Shown: positions 34,136 to 43,413 of the stretch, piece by piece
Numbering within the stretch: position 1 is the first letter of the stretch
Layout: every line of letters begins with the position of its first letter
Source: Candidatus Eisenbergiella merdigallinarum
GTDB lineage: Bacteria > Bacillota > Clostridia > Lachnospirales > Lachnospiraceae
DNA: 64,000 nucleotides
NCBI GenBank assembly: GCA_019119355.1
Contig: DWXE01000040.1
Location: 186,001-250,000 of the forward strand
Direction of reading: 5' to 3'
Notes under the pieces: generated by a model
Databases searched by the model: none
What the model saw: only the letters and a program-made list of their open reading frames with translations
What the model was told of the DNA's origin: nothing
Translations under genes and position numbers: made by a program

Positions 34136-34831
34136 TTATGCCCGTTCCTGCGCCGGGCTTCCTGCGATATGTCCGTCCTCGATATGGATGATCCGATCGG
34201 CCATGCGGGCGATCCCCGGATTGTGGGTGATCATGACGATGGTCTGATGAAATTCCCGGCTGGTCATTTTCAGAAGGCCGATCACATCATCGCTGGTCCG
34301 GGTGTCCAGATTTCCGGTCGGCTCGTCGGCCAGGATGATGGAGGGCTTGCCCGCCAGTGCCCTTGCGATCGCGACGCGCTGCTGCTGGCCGCCGGAGAGC
34401 TGGTTCGGGAGGCTGTCCAGCTTTTTGTCCAGCGCAAGGAGTGAAACGATCTTCATGATGAATTTCCGGTCCGGCCTGCGGCCGTCCAGGCAGATGGGGA
34501 GGATGATATTTTCCCATACGCTTAAGACCGGAACCAGATTATAATTCTGAAATACGAAGCCGATCTGCTTGCGGCGGAATACGGCGGCTTCCTCGTCGGT
34601 CAGTCCGGCAAGCTCCGTGTGATCCACCAGAATGCTGCCTGAACTTGGCGTATCCAGTCCCCCCAGCATGTTCAGAAGAGTGGACTTGCCGGAGCCGGAG
34701 GTGCCGATGACGGCGGTGAAGCTCCCCCGTTCGATGTCCAGATCCACGCCGTCCAGCGCCCGCACCTGGGTTTCTCCCTTCCCGTAATATTTTTTCAGGC
34801 CGCGGGCCTGCAGAATGATATCGTTTTTCAT
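34136..34831 (-). CDS. ABC transporter ATP-binding protein (MacB/LolD class)
   Basis: The 231-residue ATPase has Walker [11 protein letters not shown]-loop [13 protein letters not shown], the signature [15 protein letters not shown], Walker [13 protein letters not shown] and switch histidine MITHN. It energises the FtsX-type permease whose gene starts 51 bases further on. GGAGGTT lies before ATG 34831; two earlier in-frame starts are too close to that site. The two genes follow a putative operator at 34926-34965. Confidence 0.95.
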   Translation of the reverse strand: MKNDIILQARGLKKYYGKGETQVRALDGVDLDIERGSFTAVIGTSGSGKSTLLNMLGGLDTPSSGSILVDHTELAGLTDEEAAVFRRKQIGFVFQNYNLVPVLSVWENIILPICLDGRRPDRKFIMKIVSLLALDKKLDSLPNQLSGGQQQRVAIARALAGKPSIILADEPTGNLDTRTSDDVIGLLKMTSREFHQTIVMITHNPGIARMADRIIHIEDGHIAGSPAQERA

Positions 34832-34925
34832 GCACATAACCTCCATGCCGGAGAATTTGGGGCTGTGATCCCTCCATGAAGGATCATCCCCGCTCCGTTC
34901 TTTCAGGAAAAGGATAGCATGGGAG

Positions 34926-34965
34926 TGTTACAGGAGAGGTACTTTTATGGTACAGTTTTGTAACA
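34926..34965 (-). promoter_or_regulatory. Inverted repeat upstream of the ABC pair, candidate regulator site
   Basis: TGTTACA at 34926-34932 is the exact reverse complement of TGTAACA at 34959-34965, with a second pair of GGTAC elements between. It sits about 95 bases upstream of the ATPase gene and may be bound by the response regulator encoded at 39794-40495. That pairing is inference. Confidence 0.4.
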
Positions 34966-34976
34966 TAGCCGGTTTC

Positions 34977-35005
34977 TTGTAATCCGCAGCATGATGTGAT
35001 AGACT
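34977..35005 (+). promoter_or_regulatory. Promoter for the UPF0175 gene
   Basis: TTGTAA and TAGACT are separated by 17 bases, about 66 bases upstream of the UPF0175 start, next to the inverted repeat of the divergent ABC operon. Confidence 0.5.
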
Positions 35006-35070
35006 GACTTATAAATGACAGGCAGGGAGCCTTCTGCAACTCCCATTTTGGAAAGCGAGGTAGAGAAAGC

Positions 35071-35325
35071 ATGTGTAATATAGCGGTGAATATACCGGAC
35101 GCTGTTTTTTATGACACACGAATGAGTAAGGAGGAGGCCAGCGCCTATGTAAGAAAGGCAGTGGCGTTGCAGTATTATACAAAAAACGGCGTTTCTATAG
35201 GATATTGTGCCGAAATAGCCGGAATGCCGCTGGAAGATTTCATTGAGTATCTTGGCGAAAATAAAATTTCCATATTCCATTTTGATGATGAAACGGAATT
35301 TATGGAGGAGAGGTCGAGGGCATGA
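35071..35325 (+). CDS. UPF0175-family protein, antitoxin-like
   Basis: The 84-residue protein matches the UPF0175 pattern: a short N-terminal strand (MCNIAVNIPDAVFYD), a helix with YVRKAVALQYYTKNGVSIGYCAEIAGMPLEDFIEYL, and an end in IFHFDDETEF. Such proteins act as DNA-binding antitoxins with PIN-type toxins. Here the stop overlaps an ATG (ATGA), but the frame that follows holds only 11 codons (MILALKAVNEE), so no toxin is present. It is the only plus-strand gene in a 17-kb minus-strand block, and lies between two related ABC exporters. Confidence 0.75.
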   Translation: MCNIAVNIPDAVFYDTRMSKEEASAYVRKAVALQYYTKNGVSIGYCAEIAGMPLEDFIEYLGENKISIFHFDDETEFMEERSRA

Positions 35326-35421
35326 TCCTGGCGCTGAAGGCTGTGAATGAGGAATAGCCTCGGCCGCTCAGCGGCTTTCATGCCGGCCGCTGTGATCGCC
35401 GGGGACTGATCCCCGGCATTT

Positions 35422-37965
35422 TTAACTCCTGCGCTCCGTCCCCATCCTCTGACGGATGCTCCCCCGGCGCAGAAAACACAGGCAGGAAAGGGGAACCAGA
35501 AGGCAGAGCAGCAGGATCACGGGCAGGATGATCCACAGCGGGGCGAGGGAGAAGGTATAGACCGACGCCCAGGAGTATCCGCTGACAAATCCGGGCATTA
35601 CGAACCGGGTAAAAAGGACGGCGGGCGGCCCGATGAAAAGGGCATACAGACCGCCGTAGAGGAAGCCTTCCAGCAAAAGCAGAGAGGCGAGCTGTCCTCC
35701 GGTCATGCCCAGGCTTTCGTATACGGCGAATTCCCGCCTGCGGCTCACCGCCTTCGCGATCAGCAGATCACAGAAATTCAGCAGGGCGATCCCCATCAGA
35801 ACGGCGCTGACGATGAGCTGCGGAAGCACCATGTTCAGCCGGGCGTTTGCAAAGTTGGCCTGATATTCGCTGCGGCGGTTCAGGCCAACGCCGCGGGCAA
35901 GGCTCTGCGTCCAGCCGTCCAGCCAGGCTTCAAAGGAAGCCTGCGCCGAATGGTCGATGTTCACCGCGATCTGGCGGATGCCCTGGCCGGGAAAAAGGGC
36001 GTCGAATGCGGGCAGGGGGAGGATGAAGGCGATGGAAAAGGCCGCCTCCGGGCTGTCGGAGCCGCTGAGGTAGGCGTCGTCGTGCATCACGGAGCCGAGC
36101 ACCGAAAAGGTCTGTCCGGCCAGAGTGACGGTCTCACCGGCCATCGGCGCGGAAACGCCCTCATGCCAGGCCCCGCCCGTGATCACGTACCTGCCGGACA
36201 GGAAGGCATCCTCGTCAAAGCTGCCGCTGGTGAAGGGGCTGTATTCCAGCAGATAATCCAGATAAGCTCCCTCCATGCCGATGACGAGCGCCGTATATTC
36301 CCCGGTCTGCTCCAGACGGGAAAGGCCCTGACACCATTCCGGAAAGGCTTTCTGGGTATCCCGCAGGGTTCGGGTTTCATCATAGGGCTGGTTGTAAAAA
36401 TCCGTAAGCCGCTTTCGCAGCGCGGCGGAGGCGGTCAGGGATATTTCTCTGGTCTTCAGGGCGCTGACGGATACGGTCTCCGGGCGATCCGCAAGCTGCC
36501 GCAGGGCATCCTGCGTGAGGGCACGGCTGTCCTGGTTATAGATCTGCAGAGAAAGGGCCGCCGAGCCGTCGGTGATGGAATAATCCCAGGGGGACAGGGC
36601 GGAGAGGTAGACATCCTCCTTCAGACCGATGAAAAGCAGCCAGAGCGCGGACAGAAGCAGCGTGGAGGCGCTCAGGGCGCAGGCGGATAAAAAAATGCGG
36701 CCCCGGCTCCTTTTCAGCGTGCGAAAGGCAAGGCGGGGAAGCGTGATCCTGCCGTCGGGAAAGCCCTTTTCCCTGCGGGAAGAGCCGTTTTGCTCCCGGA
36801 GCGTCCGGGCGGGAAGGCTGCCCGACAGACGGAGCATGGGAAGCAGGAGGGAGAGCAGGACGGTGCCGAGGGTGCAGAGGGCCGCCGCAAGAAAGGGCGG
36901 CCAGTCAAGAAAATACAGCGCGGGATGCGCCGATATCCCGGAGATCAGCCGTCCGGCGGTGAGATACTCCAGAAAAAATCCGATCAGCCAGCCCGGAAGC
37001 AGTCCGGCAAGGGTGACGAAAAAGCCCTTTGCCAGAAGAAAATACCGAAGCTGCCGGGGCGTCATGCCCTGGGCCTTCAGCCCGGCAAAAAAGAGGACGT
37101 CCCGCTCCCTGTCCACGTGGGCGATCCCGTAGATCATGAGAAAGCCGCAGACCAGCACCAGAGCGGCCGGGGCGTAGTAGGGCATGGACTGACCTGCCGC
37201 CTGCTCCCGCCGGGGCTGGTCATAGGCCAGGCTGGTGGTGAAGGCTGCGCCGGAGATTCCCTGATCCGCAAGAAGAAGCGCAGCCTGCTTTTCCAGATCC
37301 TTCGGCTGCCAGAGGGTGACGCCGAGGGTGACGCAGGGCGCGTCTTTATCATCCCAGCCGGGCAGGAGGCCGTCGGCGGTCTCCTGCGTGATCCAGGCGC
37401 AGGCTTCCGTGAAATTGGCGGGGCCTTCCCACCAGCCGCAGAGCGTGAAGGTATCGGTGTGCTCCTTTGCTCCGGAATCGATCCAGGGAATGGAGACGGA
37501 AGCGCCCAGGCTGTGAGGGATGCCGAGCGAATCCATGGTGTAGATATCCAGCGCGATCTCATCTGCCTCCTGCGGCAGGCGTCCGGCGGCGGGCAGGGAA
37601 AAGACGGTTTCGGCATAGTCCCGATCGGCCACGGCAAGCGTCACCGTACGCTGCCCGATGAGCGGGGAGCTGATCTGCCCCGGGCTTCCTGACCGGACCG
37701 CGCTTCTGACATCCGGGTGGCCGGAAACCGCTTCGGCCTGCCGTTCCGTCATCCCGGTATAGAGGATGTGGCTGGAGGAACCGTAGGCGTACTGGTAGCT
37801 TAAAAGAAAAGCGCCCTCCACCGCGCTTCCCAGCAGAAAAATAAAGGAATACAGCCCCGTCACCAGAGCGGCGGCGAGGATCAGAAGGAGGCTTCCGGCC
37901 TTATGAAAGAAAAAATCCCGCCGGACCAGCTTCCGGCAGATTTTCAGATTGTTGTTTGCAAGCAT
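35422..37965 (-). CDS. FtsX-type ABC transporter permease (second copy)
   Basis: The 847-residue protein has the same arrangement as the permease at 31400-34084. The first helix is at about 18-40 (LLLILAAALVTGLYSFIFLL), followed by an extracellular domain with the TMDSLGIPHSLGASVSIPW segment also found in its paralogue. The two FtsX blocks read FAGLKAQGMTPRQLRYFLLA and RREFAVYESLGMTGGQLAS. The exporter likely handles a membrane-active compound sensed by the adjacent two-component system. The gene follows the ATPase gene by 39 bases and carries a GCCGC hairpin in that gap. Confidence 0.88.
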   Translation of the reverse strand: MLANNNLKICRKLVRRDFFFHKAGSLLLILAAALVTGLYSFIFLLGSAVEGAFLLSYQYAYGSSSHILYTGMTERQAEAVSGHPDVRSAVRSGSPGQISSPLIGQRTVTLAVADRDYAETVFSLPAAGRLPQEADEIALDIYTMDSLGIPHSLGASVSIPWIDSGAKEHTDTFTLCGWWEGPANFTEACAWITQETADGLLPGWDDKDAPCVTLGVTLWQPKDLEKQAALLLADQGISGAAFTTSLAYDQPRREQAAGQSMPYYAPAALVLVCGFLMIYGIAHVDRERDVLFFAGLKAQGMTPRQLRYFLLAKGFFVTLAGLLPGWLIGFFLEYLTAGRLISGISAHPALYFLDWPPFLAAALCTLGTVLLSLLLPMLRLSGSLPARTLREQNGSSRREKGFPDGRITLPRLAFRTLKRSRGRIFLSACALSASTLLLSALWLLFIGLKEDVYLSALSPWDYSITDGSAALSLQIYNQDSRALTQDALRQLADRPETVSVSALKTREISLTASAALRKRLTDFYNQPYDETRTLRDTQKAFPEWCQGLSRLEQTGEYTALVIGMEGAYLDYLLEYSPFTSGSFDEDAFLSGRYVITGGAWHEGVSAPMAGETVTLAGQTFSVLGSVMHDDAYLSGSDSPEAAFSIAFILPLPAFDALFPGQGIRQIAVNIDHSAQASFEAWLDGWTQSLARGVGLNRRSEYQANFANARLNMVLPQLIVSAVLMGIALLNFCDLLIAKAVSRRREFAVYESLGMTGGQLASLLLLEGFLYGGLYALFIGPPAVLFTRFVMPGFVSGYSWASVYTFSLAPLWIILPVILLLCLLVPLSCLCFLRRGSIRQRMGTERRS

Positions 37966-37983
37966 GCCGCTTTCCTTTCCTTT

Positions 37984-37999
37984 GCCGCCGGGCAGCGGC
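37984..37999 (-). promoter_or_regulatory. GCCGC/GCGGC hairpin between ATPase and permease genes
   Basis: The minus strand carries GCCGC-TGCCCG-GCGGC followed by AAAGGAAAGG and the permease start. It resembles the final hairpin of the leader modules, placed here inside an operon. Confidence 0.55.
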
Positions 38000-38004
38000 C
38001 CGTT

Positions 38005-38670
38005 TCACTCCCTGATGCGCCCGTCCTCCATGTGTACCACCCGGTCCGCCATCTGCGCCAGCTCCAGATTGTGGGTGATCATAACAAGGGTCTGATGCCA
38101 GGTTTCCGCCGAAAGCTTCAGGAGGCCGAGCACGTTCTGGCCGTTTTTGGAATCCAGACTGCCCGTCGGCTCGTCCGCCAGCAGGACGGCGGGCCTTGTG
38201 ATGAGCGCTCTTGCGATGGCGGCTCGCTGTTGACCGCCGCCGGAGAGCTCATCCGGGAAGGCGTCCAGACGGGCGGAAAGCCCCAGGGTCTGCGTGATCT
38301 CCTGAAAAAAAGCCGCATCCGGCGCGGCGCCGGACAGGCTTAAGGGAAACAGAATGTTTTCCCGCACCGTCAGGGTGGGTATCAGATTGAAATTCTGGTA
38401 GACAAAGCCCACCCTGCTGCGGCGGAACACCGCAAGCTCCCTTTCCTTCAGGCCGGAAAGCCGGATGCCGTCCACCGCGACCTCGCCCGCATCCGGCACG
38501 TCCAGCGCGCCGATCATGTTAAGCAGAGTGGTCTTGCCGGAGCCGGAGGCCCCGACGACGGCGGTGAAGGTTCCCTTTTCCAGGGACAGGCTTACCCCGT
38601 CCAGGGCTTTCACCTGATTTTCTCCCCTTCCATAATATTTTTTCAGATCTTTGACCGTTACGATATCCAT
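38005..38670 (-). CDS. ABC transporter ATP-binding protein (MacB/LolD class), variant signature
   Basis: The 221-residue ATPase carries Walker A GASGSGKTT, Q-loop VYQNFNLIPTLTV, Walker B VLLADEPTGSLD and MITHN. The ABC signature reads LSGGGQQRAAIARAL, in which glycine replaces the usual glutamine of LSGGQ; the change could alter ATP hydrolysis. It shares most segments with the ATPase at 34136-34831, so the two exporter pairs are probably related by duplication. It is co-directional with the two-component genes upstream. Confidence 0.93.
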   Translation of the reverse strand: MDIVTVKDLKKYYGRGENQVKALDGVSLSLEKGTFTAVVGASGSGKTTLLNMIGALDVPDAGEVAVDGIRLSGLKERELAVFRRSRVGFVYQNFNLIPTLTVRENILFPLSLSGAAPDAAFFQEITQTLGLSARLDAFPDELSGGGQQRAAIARALITRPAVLLADEPTGSLDSKNGQNVLGLLKLSAETWHQTLVMITHNLELAQMADRVVHMEDGRIRE

Positions 38671-38691
38671 GTATGCCTCTTTTTGTGAAAA

Positions 38692-39789
38692 TCAGCTGAG
38701 CAGGTAGACGGAAAAGGTGGTGCCTTTTCCCGCCTGTGAAGAAACGCTGATGTAGCCCTTCTGGCGGGTGATGATGCCGTTTGCCAGATACAGCCCGAGC
38801 CCGACGCCCTCCTGGGAGGCGGCCTCCCCGCCGCGGTAAAATCGCTGGAATACGTCGTGATAGTGCTCCTCGGGAATGCCGATCCCGGTATCCGTGATAT
38901 CGATGCGGGTATAAAAGAGCCAGGGCCGCACCGAAACAGAGACGCTTCCGCCCGCCGGCGTATATTTTACCGCGTTGTCCAGGATATTTTCAAGAGCCTC
39001 CGCGGTCCATTTTGGATCGTGCTGCACGCAGACGGCCTCATCGCAGTCCGCAGACAGAGAGATGCTTTTCTGCCCGGCCTTTGTAAAGACCGCGCTCATC
39101 GCGTCGGCGATGGTGTCGCAGAGGCGGCTCCTTTCCATGTGAAGGACGAAGGTGCCCGTTTCCAGGCGGGACATTTTGATGAGGGACTGAAGGAGAAAAT
39201 CCAGCCGGTCGATCTGCTGTGTCATGGAGACGAGAAAGGCCTCCCGCTGTTCGTCGGAGAGCGTGTGCCTGCGCAGAATGTCCGCGAGCATCCGGATGCC
39301 GGCGATGGGCGTTTTGACCTGATGGGAGATGTCGCTGACAAGTCCCTGGATGGTTTCCTTATCCCGTGCGCTCTGAAGCCGGCCCTCGTTGGCGTATTCG
39401 TAGTACTGCATCAGCTTTCCCTGCACCCTGGAAACGAGGGAATCGTCGTAGGGATGGGGCAGCAGCGGCGAACGGTCGGAAAGCAGATCGTCCAGGGTTT
39501 CGCACAGCTCGTCGGCAAAGCGGACGGTCTGGCGGCGCACCCAAAGGGCCCACAGTCCGGCAAGACCGAAGAGCCCGGCGCAGATCAAAAGAATTCCCCG
39601 GCGCACCGCCGCTCTGGGGATGAAGCTCCATAAAAGCCACAGAAGAGCTGCCAGAAGGCAGGCTGCGGCCAGCAGGAAAAGAGCCGGGATCAGGAAAGAG
39701 GCCCGCCGGGAAAAATGCTCTTTCCCGGAAGGCCCGGCTACGTTTGGATGATTCATTTGTTCCTTCTGCCGTTTCCTTTGTTCTTTCAT
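38692..39789 (-). CDS. Two-component sensor histidine kinase
   Basis: The 365-residue kinase has two membrane helices close together (about 31-53 and 63-85) with almost no extracellular loop, as in intramembrane-sensing kinases that work with ABC exporters. The phospho-acceptor box is SDISHQVKTPIAGIRMLADI, followed by the N-box NILDNAVKYTP, G1 DTGIGIP and G2 GVGLGLYLAN. It would phosphorylate the response regulator encoded just upstream; only 4 bases separate the genes. The start at 39789 could be replaced by an inner ATG (MNHPNV) with its own GAAGGA. Confidence 0.93.
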   Translation of the reverse strand: MKEQRKRQKEQMNHPNVAGPSGKEHFSRRASFLIPALFLLAAACLLAALLWLLWSFIPRAAVRRGILLICAGLFGLAGLWALWVRRQTVRFADELCETLDDLLSDRSPLLPHPYDDSLVSRVQGKLMQYYEYANEGRLQSARDKETIQGLVSDISHQVKTPIAGIRMLADILRRHTLSDEQREAFLVSMTQQIDRLDFLLQSLIKMSRLETGTFVLHMERSRLCDTIADAMSAVFTKAGQKSISLSADCDEAVCVQHDPKWTAEALENILDNAVKYTPAGGSVSVSVRPWLFYTRIDITDTGIGIPEEHYHDVFQRFYRGGEAASQEGVGLGLYLANGIITRQKGYISVSSQAGKGTTFSVYLLS

Positions 39790-39793
39790 TTCT

Positions 39794-40495
39794 TCAAATC
39801 TGCTCTCCTGTCCAGATATAGCCCATGCCCCGCACCGTGCGGATATAGGGGTGGGCCTCGTCCTCGATCTTGGCCCGCAGCCGGTTCATGGTCACGGTGA
39901 GGGTGTGGTCGTCCACGAAGTTACCGCCGCTGTCCCAGAGCCGTTCCAGAAGCCGCTGGCGGGTCAGGATGTTTCCGGCGTTTTCCGTCAGGATGCGCAG
40001 CAGCTTATATTCGTTTGGGGTGATGGAAAGCCGCTCGGCACGGCCGCCGGCTCCCCTCGTCGCGCTGAGCGCGTCAAAATCCAGGGAAAGCCAGCCGTCG
40101 CTCCAGCGGCCGTCCCTGGAGGCGGCCCCGGAGCCGTTCCGGCGGAGGGCGACCTCCACCCGTTTCAACAGGATCTGCATGCGGAAGGGCTTGGTCACAT
40201 AGTCCTCAGCCCCCAGGTCAAAGCCGTTCAATACGTCCTCCTCCAGATCGTTCGCGGTCAGAAAGATCACCGGCTGCGCCGGGTTCTGCGCTTTGATCTC
40301 CCGGCACAGCGCAAAGCCGTCGCCGTCCGGCAGGTTCACGTCAAGAAGGATGAGGGCGAAGGAGCCCTCCGCGAGCAGATGCCGCGCCTTCGCGCAGGTG
40401 TAGGAGGGCACGGAGGCATATCCCGCGCTGTCCAGCTCAAAGCAGAGCCCTGCGCTCAGCGTAAGGTCGTCTTCTACTACTAAGATCCGTTCCAT
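39794..40495 (-). CDS. OmpR-family response regulator
   Basis: The 233-residue regulator has a receiver domain with the acidic pocket VVEDD, phospho-accepting aspartate in LILLDVNLPDGDGF and lysine in DYVTKPFRMQILLKRV. A winged helix follows (ITPNEYKLLRILTENAGNIL, DDHTLTVTMNRLRAKIE). Its gene begins directly after the phosphoketolase stop codon with no spacing. It likely controls the two exporter pairs downstream. Confidence 0.94.
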   Translation of the reverse strand: MERILVVEDDLTLSAGLCFELDSAGYASVPSYTCAKARHLLAEGSFALILLDVNLPDGDGFALCREIKAQNPAQPVIFLTANDLEEDVLNGFDLGAEDYVTKPFRMQILLKRVEVALRRNGSGAASRDGRWSDGWLSLDFDALSATRGAGGRAERLSITPNEYKLLRILTENAGNILTRQRLLERLWDSGGNFVDDHTLTVTMNRLRAKIEDEAHPYIRTVRGMGYIWTGEQI

Positions 40496-42874
40496 TTATT
40501 TTGCTTCCGGCACATGCCATTTCCAGTCGCGCACCTCGGGCAGGTCGATGCCGTACTCATGGATATACTGCTTATGCTCCACCAGCTTGTCGTTCATCTT
40601 CTGGATCAGGTAGGAGCCGCGGTTCCCGAGCTGAGGCAGATTCTGGATGGCGTTTTTCACCAGGCTGAAGCGGTCAATCTCATTCTGCACGCGCATGTCG
40701 AAGGGCGTGGTGATGGTCCCCTCCTCCTTGTAGCCGAACACATGGATGTTGCGGTTTTCCCGGCAGTAGGTCAGCTCATGGATCAGCGTGTGATAGCCGT
40801 GGAAAGCGAAGATGATGGGCTTATCCTTGGTAAACAGCGCGTTGTAGTCAGGATCGGTCAGGCCGTGCGGGTGCATGGAGGAGGGCTGAAGCTTCATCAG
40901 ATCGACCACGTTGATGACGCGGATCTTCAGCTCCGGCAGAGCCTCCCTCAGGATGGTGACTGCGGCCAGGGTTTCCAGCGTTGGCGTATCCCCGCAGCAG
41001 GCCATCACGATATCGGGCTCCTCACCCGCGTCGCTGCTCGCCCATTCCCAGATGCCGATGCCCTGCGTGCAGTGCTTGACGGCCTGCTCCATGGTCAGCC
41101 ACTGAGGTCTGGGATGCTTGCTGGTCACGAGCACGTTCACATAGTTCCTGCTGCGGATGCAGTGATCGAAGCAGGAAAGCAGGCAGTTGGTGTCCGGCGG
41201 AAGGTAAAGGCGCACCACATCCGCCTTCTTATTGGAAATATGATCCAAAAATCCCGGATCCTGATGGGTGAAGCCGTTATGATCCTGCTGCCACACGTTG
41301 GAGGAAAGGATCAGGTTCAGGGAGGCGATGGACTGTCTCCAGGGAAGCTGGTTGCAGACCTTCAGCCATTTCGCATGCTGGGCGCACATGGAATCCACCA
41401 CGCGGATGAACGCCTCATAGCTTGCGAAGAAGCCGTGGCGGCCTGTGAGAAGATAGCCCTCCAGCCAGCCCTCGCACATGTGCTCGCTGAGGAAGGAATC
41501 CATCACGCGCCCGTCATGGGCCAGAAATTCGTCCGTGTCAAGAAGCTCGTTGTTCCAGTCGCGGCTGGTTTCCTCGAATACCTTTCCCAGACGGTTGGAC
41601 ATGGTCTCGTCCGGGCCGAAGATACGGAAGTTGCGGGCATCCTCGTTGAGCCGGAAGATATCCCGCACGAAGCCGCCAAGCTCCACCATATCCTGAGCCT
41701 CCACGGAGCCGGGAGCGGGCACGTCGATGCCGTAATCGCGGAAGTCGGGCATGCGCAGGTCGCGCAGCAGCTTTCCGCCGTTGGCATGGGGATTGGAGCC
41801 GATCCTTCTGTCCCCTTCGGGAGCCAGGGCCTTCAGCTCGGAGATCAGCTTTCCGCTTTCGTCAAAAAGCTCCTCCGGATGATAGCTCATCAGCCAGTCT
41901 CTGAGCATGTCAAGATGCTCCGGCTGATCCATCATGATCGGTACCTGATGGGCGCGGAAGGAGCCTTCGATCTGCTTCCCGTCCACCACCTTGGGGCCGG
42001 TCCAGCCCTTGGGCGTGCGCAGCACGATCATGGGCCATTTGGGTCTGGCGGAATCGTGATTCTCCCGGGCGTTTTTCTGGATGGCCTTGATGTCGTCCAT
42101 TGCGGCGTCCAGCGCCTCCGCCATTTTGCGGTGCATCTCCATGGGAACGTCGCCCTCTACAAAATAGGGCTTCCAGCCGCAGCCGTCAAAGAAATGCTCC
42201 AGCTCCTCATGGGAATTGCGGGCGAGCACCGTGGGATTGCTGATCTTATAGCCGTTTAAGTGCAGGATGGGCAGCACGGCGCCGTCCGTATCCGGGTTCA
42301 GGAATTTGTTGCACTGCCAGGAGGTGGCAAGAGGGCCGGTCTCCGCCTCTCCGTCTCCCACGATGCAGGCGGCCACCAGATCGGGATTGTCGAACACCGC
42401 GCCGAAGGAATGCGCGAGGGAATAGCCCAGCTCGCCGCCCTCATTGATGGAGCCGGGGGTCTCGGGCGCTACGTGGCTGGAGATGCCGCCGGGGAAGGAG
42501 AACTGCTTGCACAGCTTCTTTAAGCCGTCCATATCCTCTCCGATGTTGGGATACACCTCGCTGTAGGTGCCCTCGAGATAAGTATTTGCCACGAAGAAAT
42601 TGCCGCCGTGGCCGGGGCCGGAGATCAGGATCATGTCCTGGTCATATTTTCTGATCACACGGTTCAGATGTACATAAATGAAATTCTGCCCGGGAACGGT
42701 TCCCCAATGTCCCACGATCTTTTTCTTCACGTGCTCCCATTTGAGCGGCTCGCGAAGAAGCGGGTTGTCCAGCAGATAAAGCTGGGCGGCGCCCAGATAA
42801 TTGGCGGCCCGCCAGTAGGCGTCCATCTTTTGCAGATATTCGTCCGTAAGCGGAAGTCTTTCTTCCATTTCCAT
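40496..42874 (-). CDS. xfp: Xylulose-5-phosphate/fructose-6-phosphate phosphoketolase
   Basis: The 792-residue thiamine-diphosphate enzyme cleaves xylulose 5-phosphate or fructose 6-phosphate with phosphate to acetyl-phosphate and glyceraldehyde 3-phosphate or erythrose 4-phosphate. It shows the family hallmarks [38 protein letters not shown], the cofactor motif [14 protein letters not shown], and [16 protein letters not shown]. The length is standard. The start ATG at 42874 follows GGAGGCAACT; an earlier in-frame ATG at 42907 lies inside the leader hairpin. The leader carries the three-hairpin module. The enzyme would feed pentoses from the glycan loci into acetate and ATP. Confidence 0.96.
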   Translation of the reverse strand: MEMEERLPLTDEYLQKMDAYWRAANYLGAAQLYLLDNPLLREPLKWEHVKKKIVGHWGTVPGQNFIYVHLNRVIRKYDQDMILISGPGHGGNFFVANTYLEGTYSEVYPNIGEDMDGLKKLCKQFSFPGGISSHVAPETPGSINEGGELGYSLAHSFGAVFDNPDLVAACIVGDGEAETGPLATSWQCNKFLNPDTDGAVLPILHLNGYKISNPTVLARNSHEELEHFFDGCGWKPYFVEGDVPMEMHRKMAEALDAAMDDIKAIQKNARENHDSARPKWPMIVLRTPKGWTGPKVVDGKQIEGSFRAHQVPIMMDQPEHLDMLRDWLMSYHPEELFDESGKLISELKALAPEGDRRIGSNPHANGGKLLRDLRMPDFRDYGIDVPAPGSVEAQDMVELGGFVRDIFRLNEDARNFRIFGPDETMSNRLGKVFEETSRDWNNELLDTDEFLAHDGRVMDSFLSEHMCEGWLEGYLLTGRHGFFASYEAFIRVVDSMCAQHAKWLKVCNQLPWRQSIASLNLILSSNVWQQDHNGFTHQDPGFLDHISNKKADVVRLYLPPDTNCLLSCFDHCIRSRNYVNVLVTSKHPRPQWLTMEQAVKHCTQGIGIWEWASSDAGEEPDIVMACCGDTPTLETLAAVTILREALPELKIRVINVVDLMKLQPSSMHPHGLTDPDYNALFTKDKPIIFAFHGYHTLIHELTYCRENRNIHVFGYKEEGTITTPFDMRVQNEIDRFSLVKNAIQNLPQLGNRGSYLIQKMNDKLVEHKQYIHEYGIDLPEVRDWKWHVPEAK

Positions 42875-42960
42875 AGTTGCCTCCTTCTCTGCCGCTGCAG
42901 GCGGCATAAATTCATAGAAGAACGGCGGGAGCCGTTCCTGGGTACGAGCCCCTGGCCCGT
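42875..42960 (-). promoter_or_regulatory. Three-hairpin leader module upstream of xfp
   Basis: Reading the minus strand: hairpin 1 ACGGGCC/GGCTCGT (42944-42960), then CCCAGGAA, hairpin 2 GAACGGC/GCCGTTC (42920-42937), an AT-rich spacer with ATTTAT, hairpin 3 GCCGC-CTGCA-GCGGC (42891-42905), then AGAGAAGGAGG and the start. The architecture equals the modules at 2672-2759 and 56124-56293 while the stem sequences differ. Confidence 0.75.
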
Positions 42961-43181
42961 GCCGCTGCCGGAGAATGCGCGCTGTCCGTACAGGCCGGGC
43001 AGCGCCGTTTTCCCTGTATTTTCCGGCCTGTCAGTTTCTATTTTAAACGGAATATGGATATCGGGCAATGGGAAATTGGCAGAAAATCCTCCGGTTTTGG
43101 TAAAATTCACGAAAACGGAGGAAATGGGAAAAAATCTCCCGTATTCTTTCTGAGACATGTGGACGAAAATATTTTTTTGTG

Positions 43182-43210
43182 TGGACAGACACATATCTGT
43201 GTATTAAAAT
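43182..43210 (+). promoter_or_regulatory. Promoter candidate for the Cas6-like gene
   Basis: TGGACA and TAAAAT are separated by 17 bases, about 200 bases before the start. The gap 42961-43413 is AT-rich in 43140-43310, holds a 12-bp direct repeat ACAGAGTGTCTG (43254 and 43330) and contains no gene or CRISPR repeats. Confidence 0.5.
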
Positions 43211-43413
43211 ACATTTGTGTCATATCAGTATTCCATTTCTGTCACATCTGGTTACAGAGTGTCTGTTTTGCTTTTGGGATAAGATCCTCTTTTTTCTTAT
43301 TGACGAAGTGAACGTGAATGAACCGCAACACAGAGTGTCTGCTGACGATAAAAGATTCCTGCGGCGGGAGGGGATGCCCTTTTTACGCGGGAGAATGAGG
43401 GAGGACTTATGCC

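Noticed and set aside
40514-42259. 581-codon plus-strand frame opposite phosphoketolase
   Set aside because: Antisense to conserved thiamine-diphosphate motifs; lacks any family feature.
43182-43341. Possible CRISPR repeats next to the Cas6-like gene
   Set aside because: Only one 12-bp direct repeat (ACAGAGTGTCTG) occurs, with no regular spacing and no third copy, so it is not an array.
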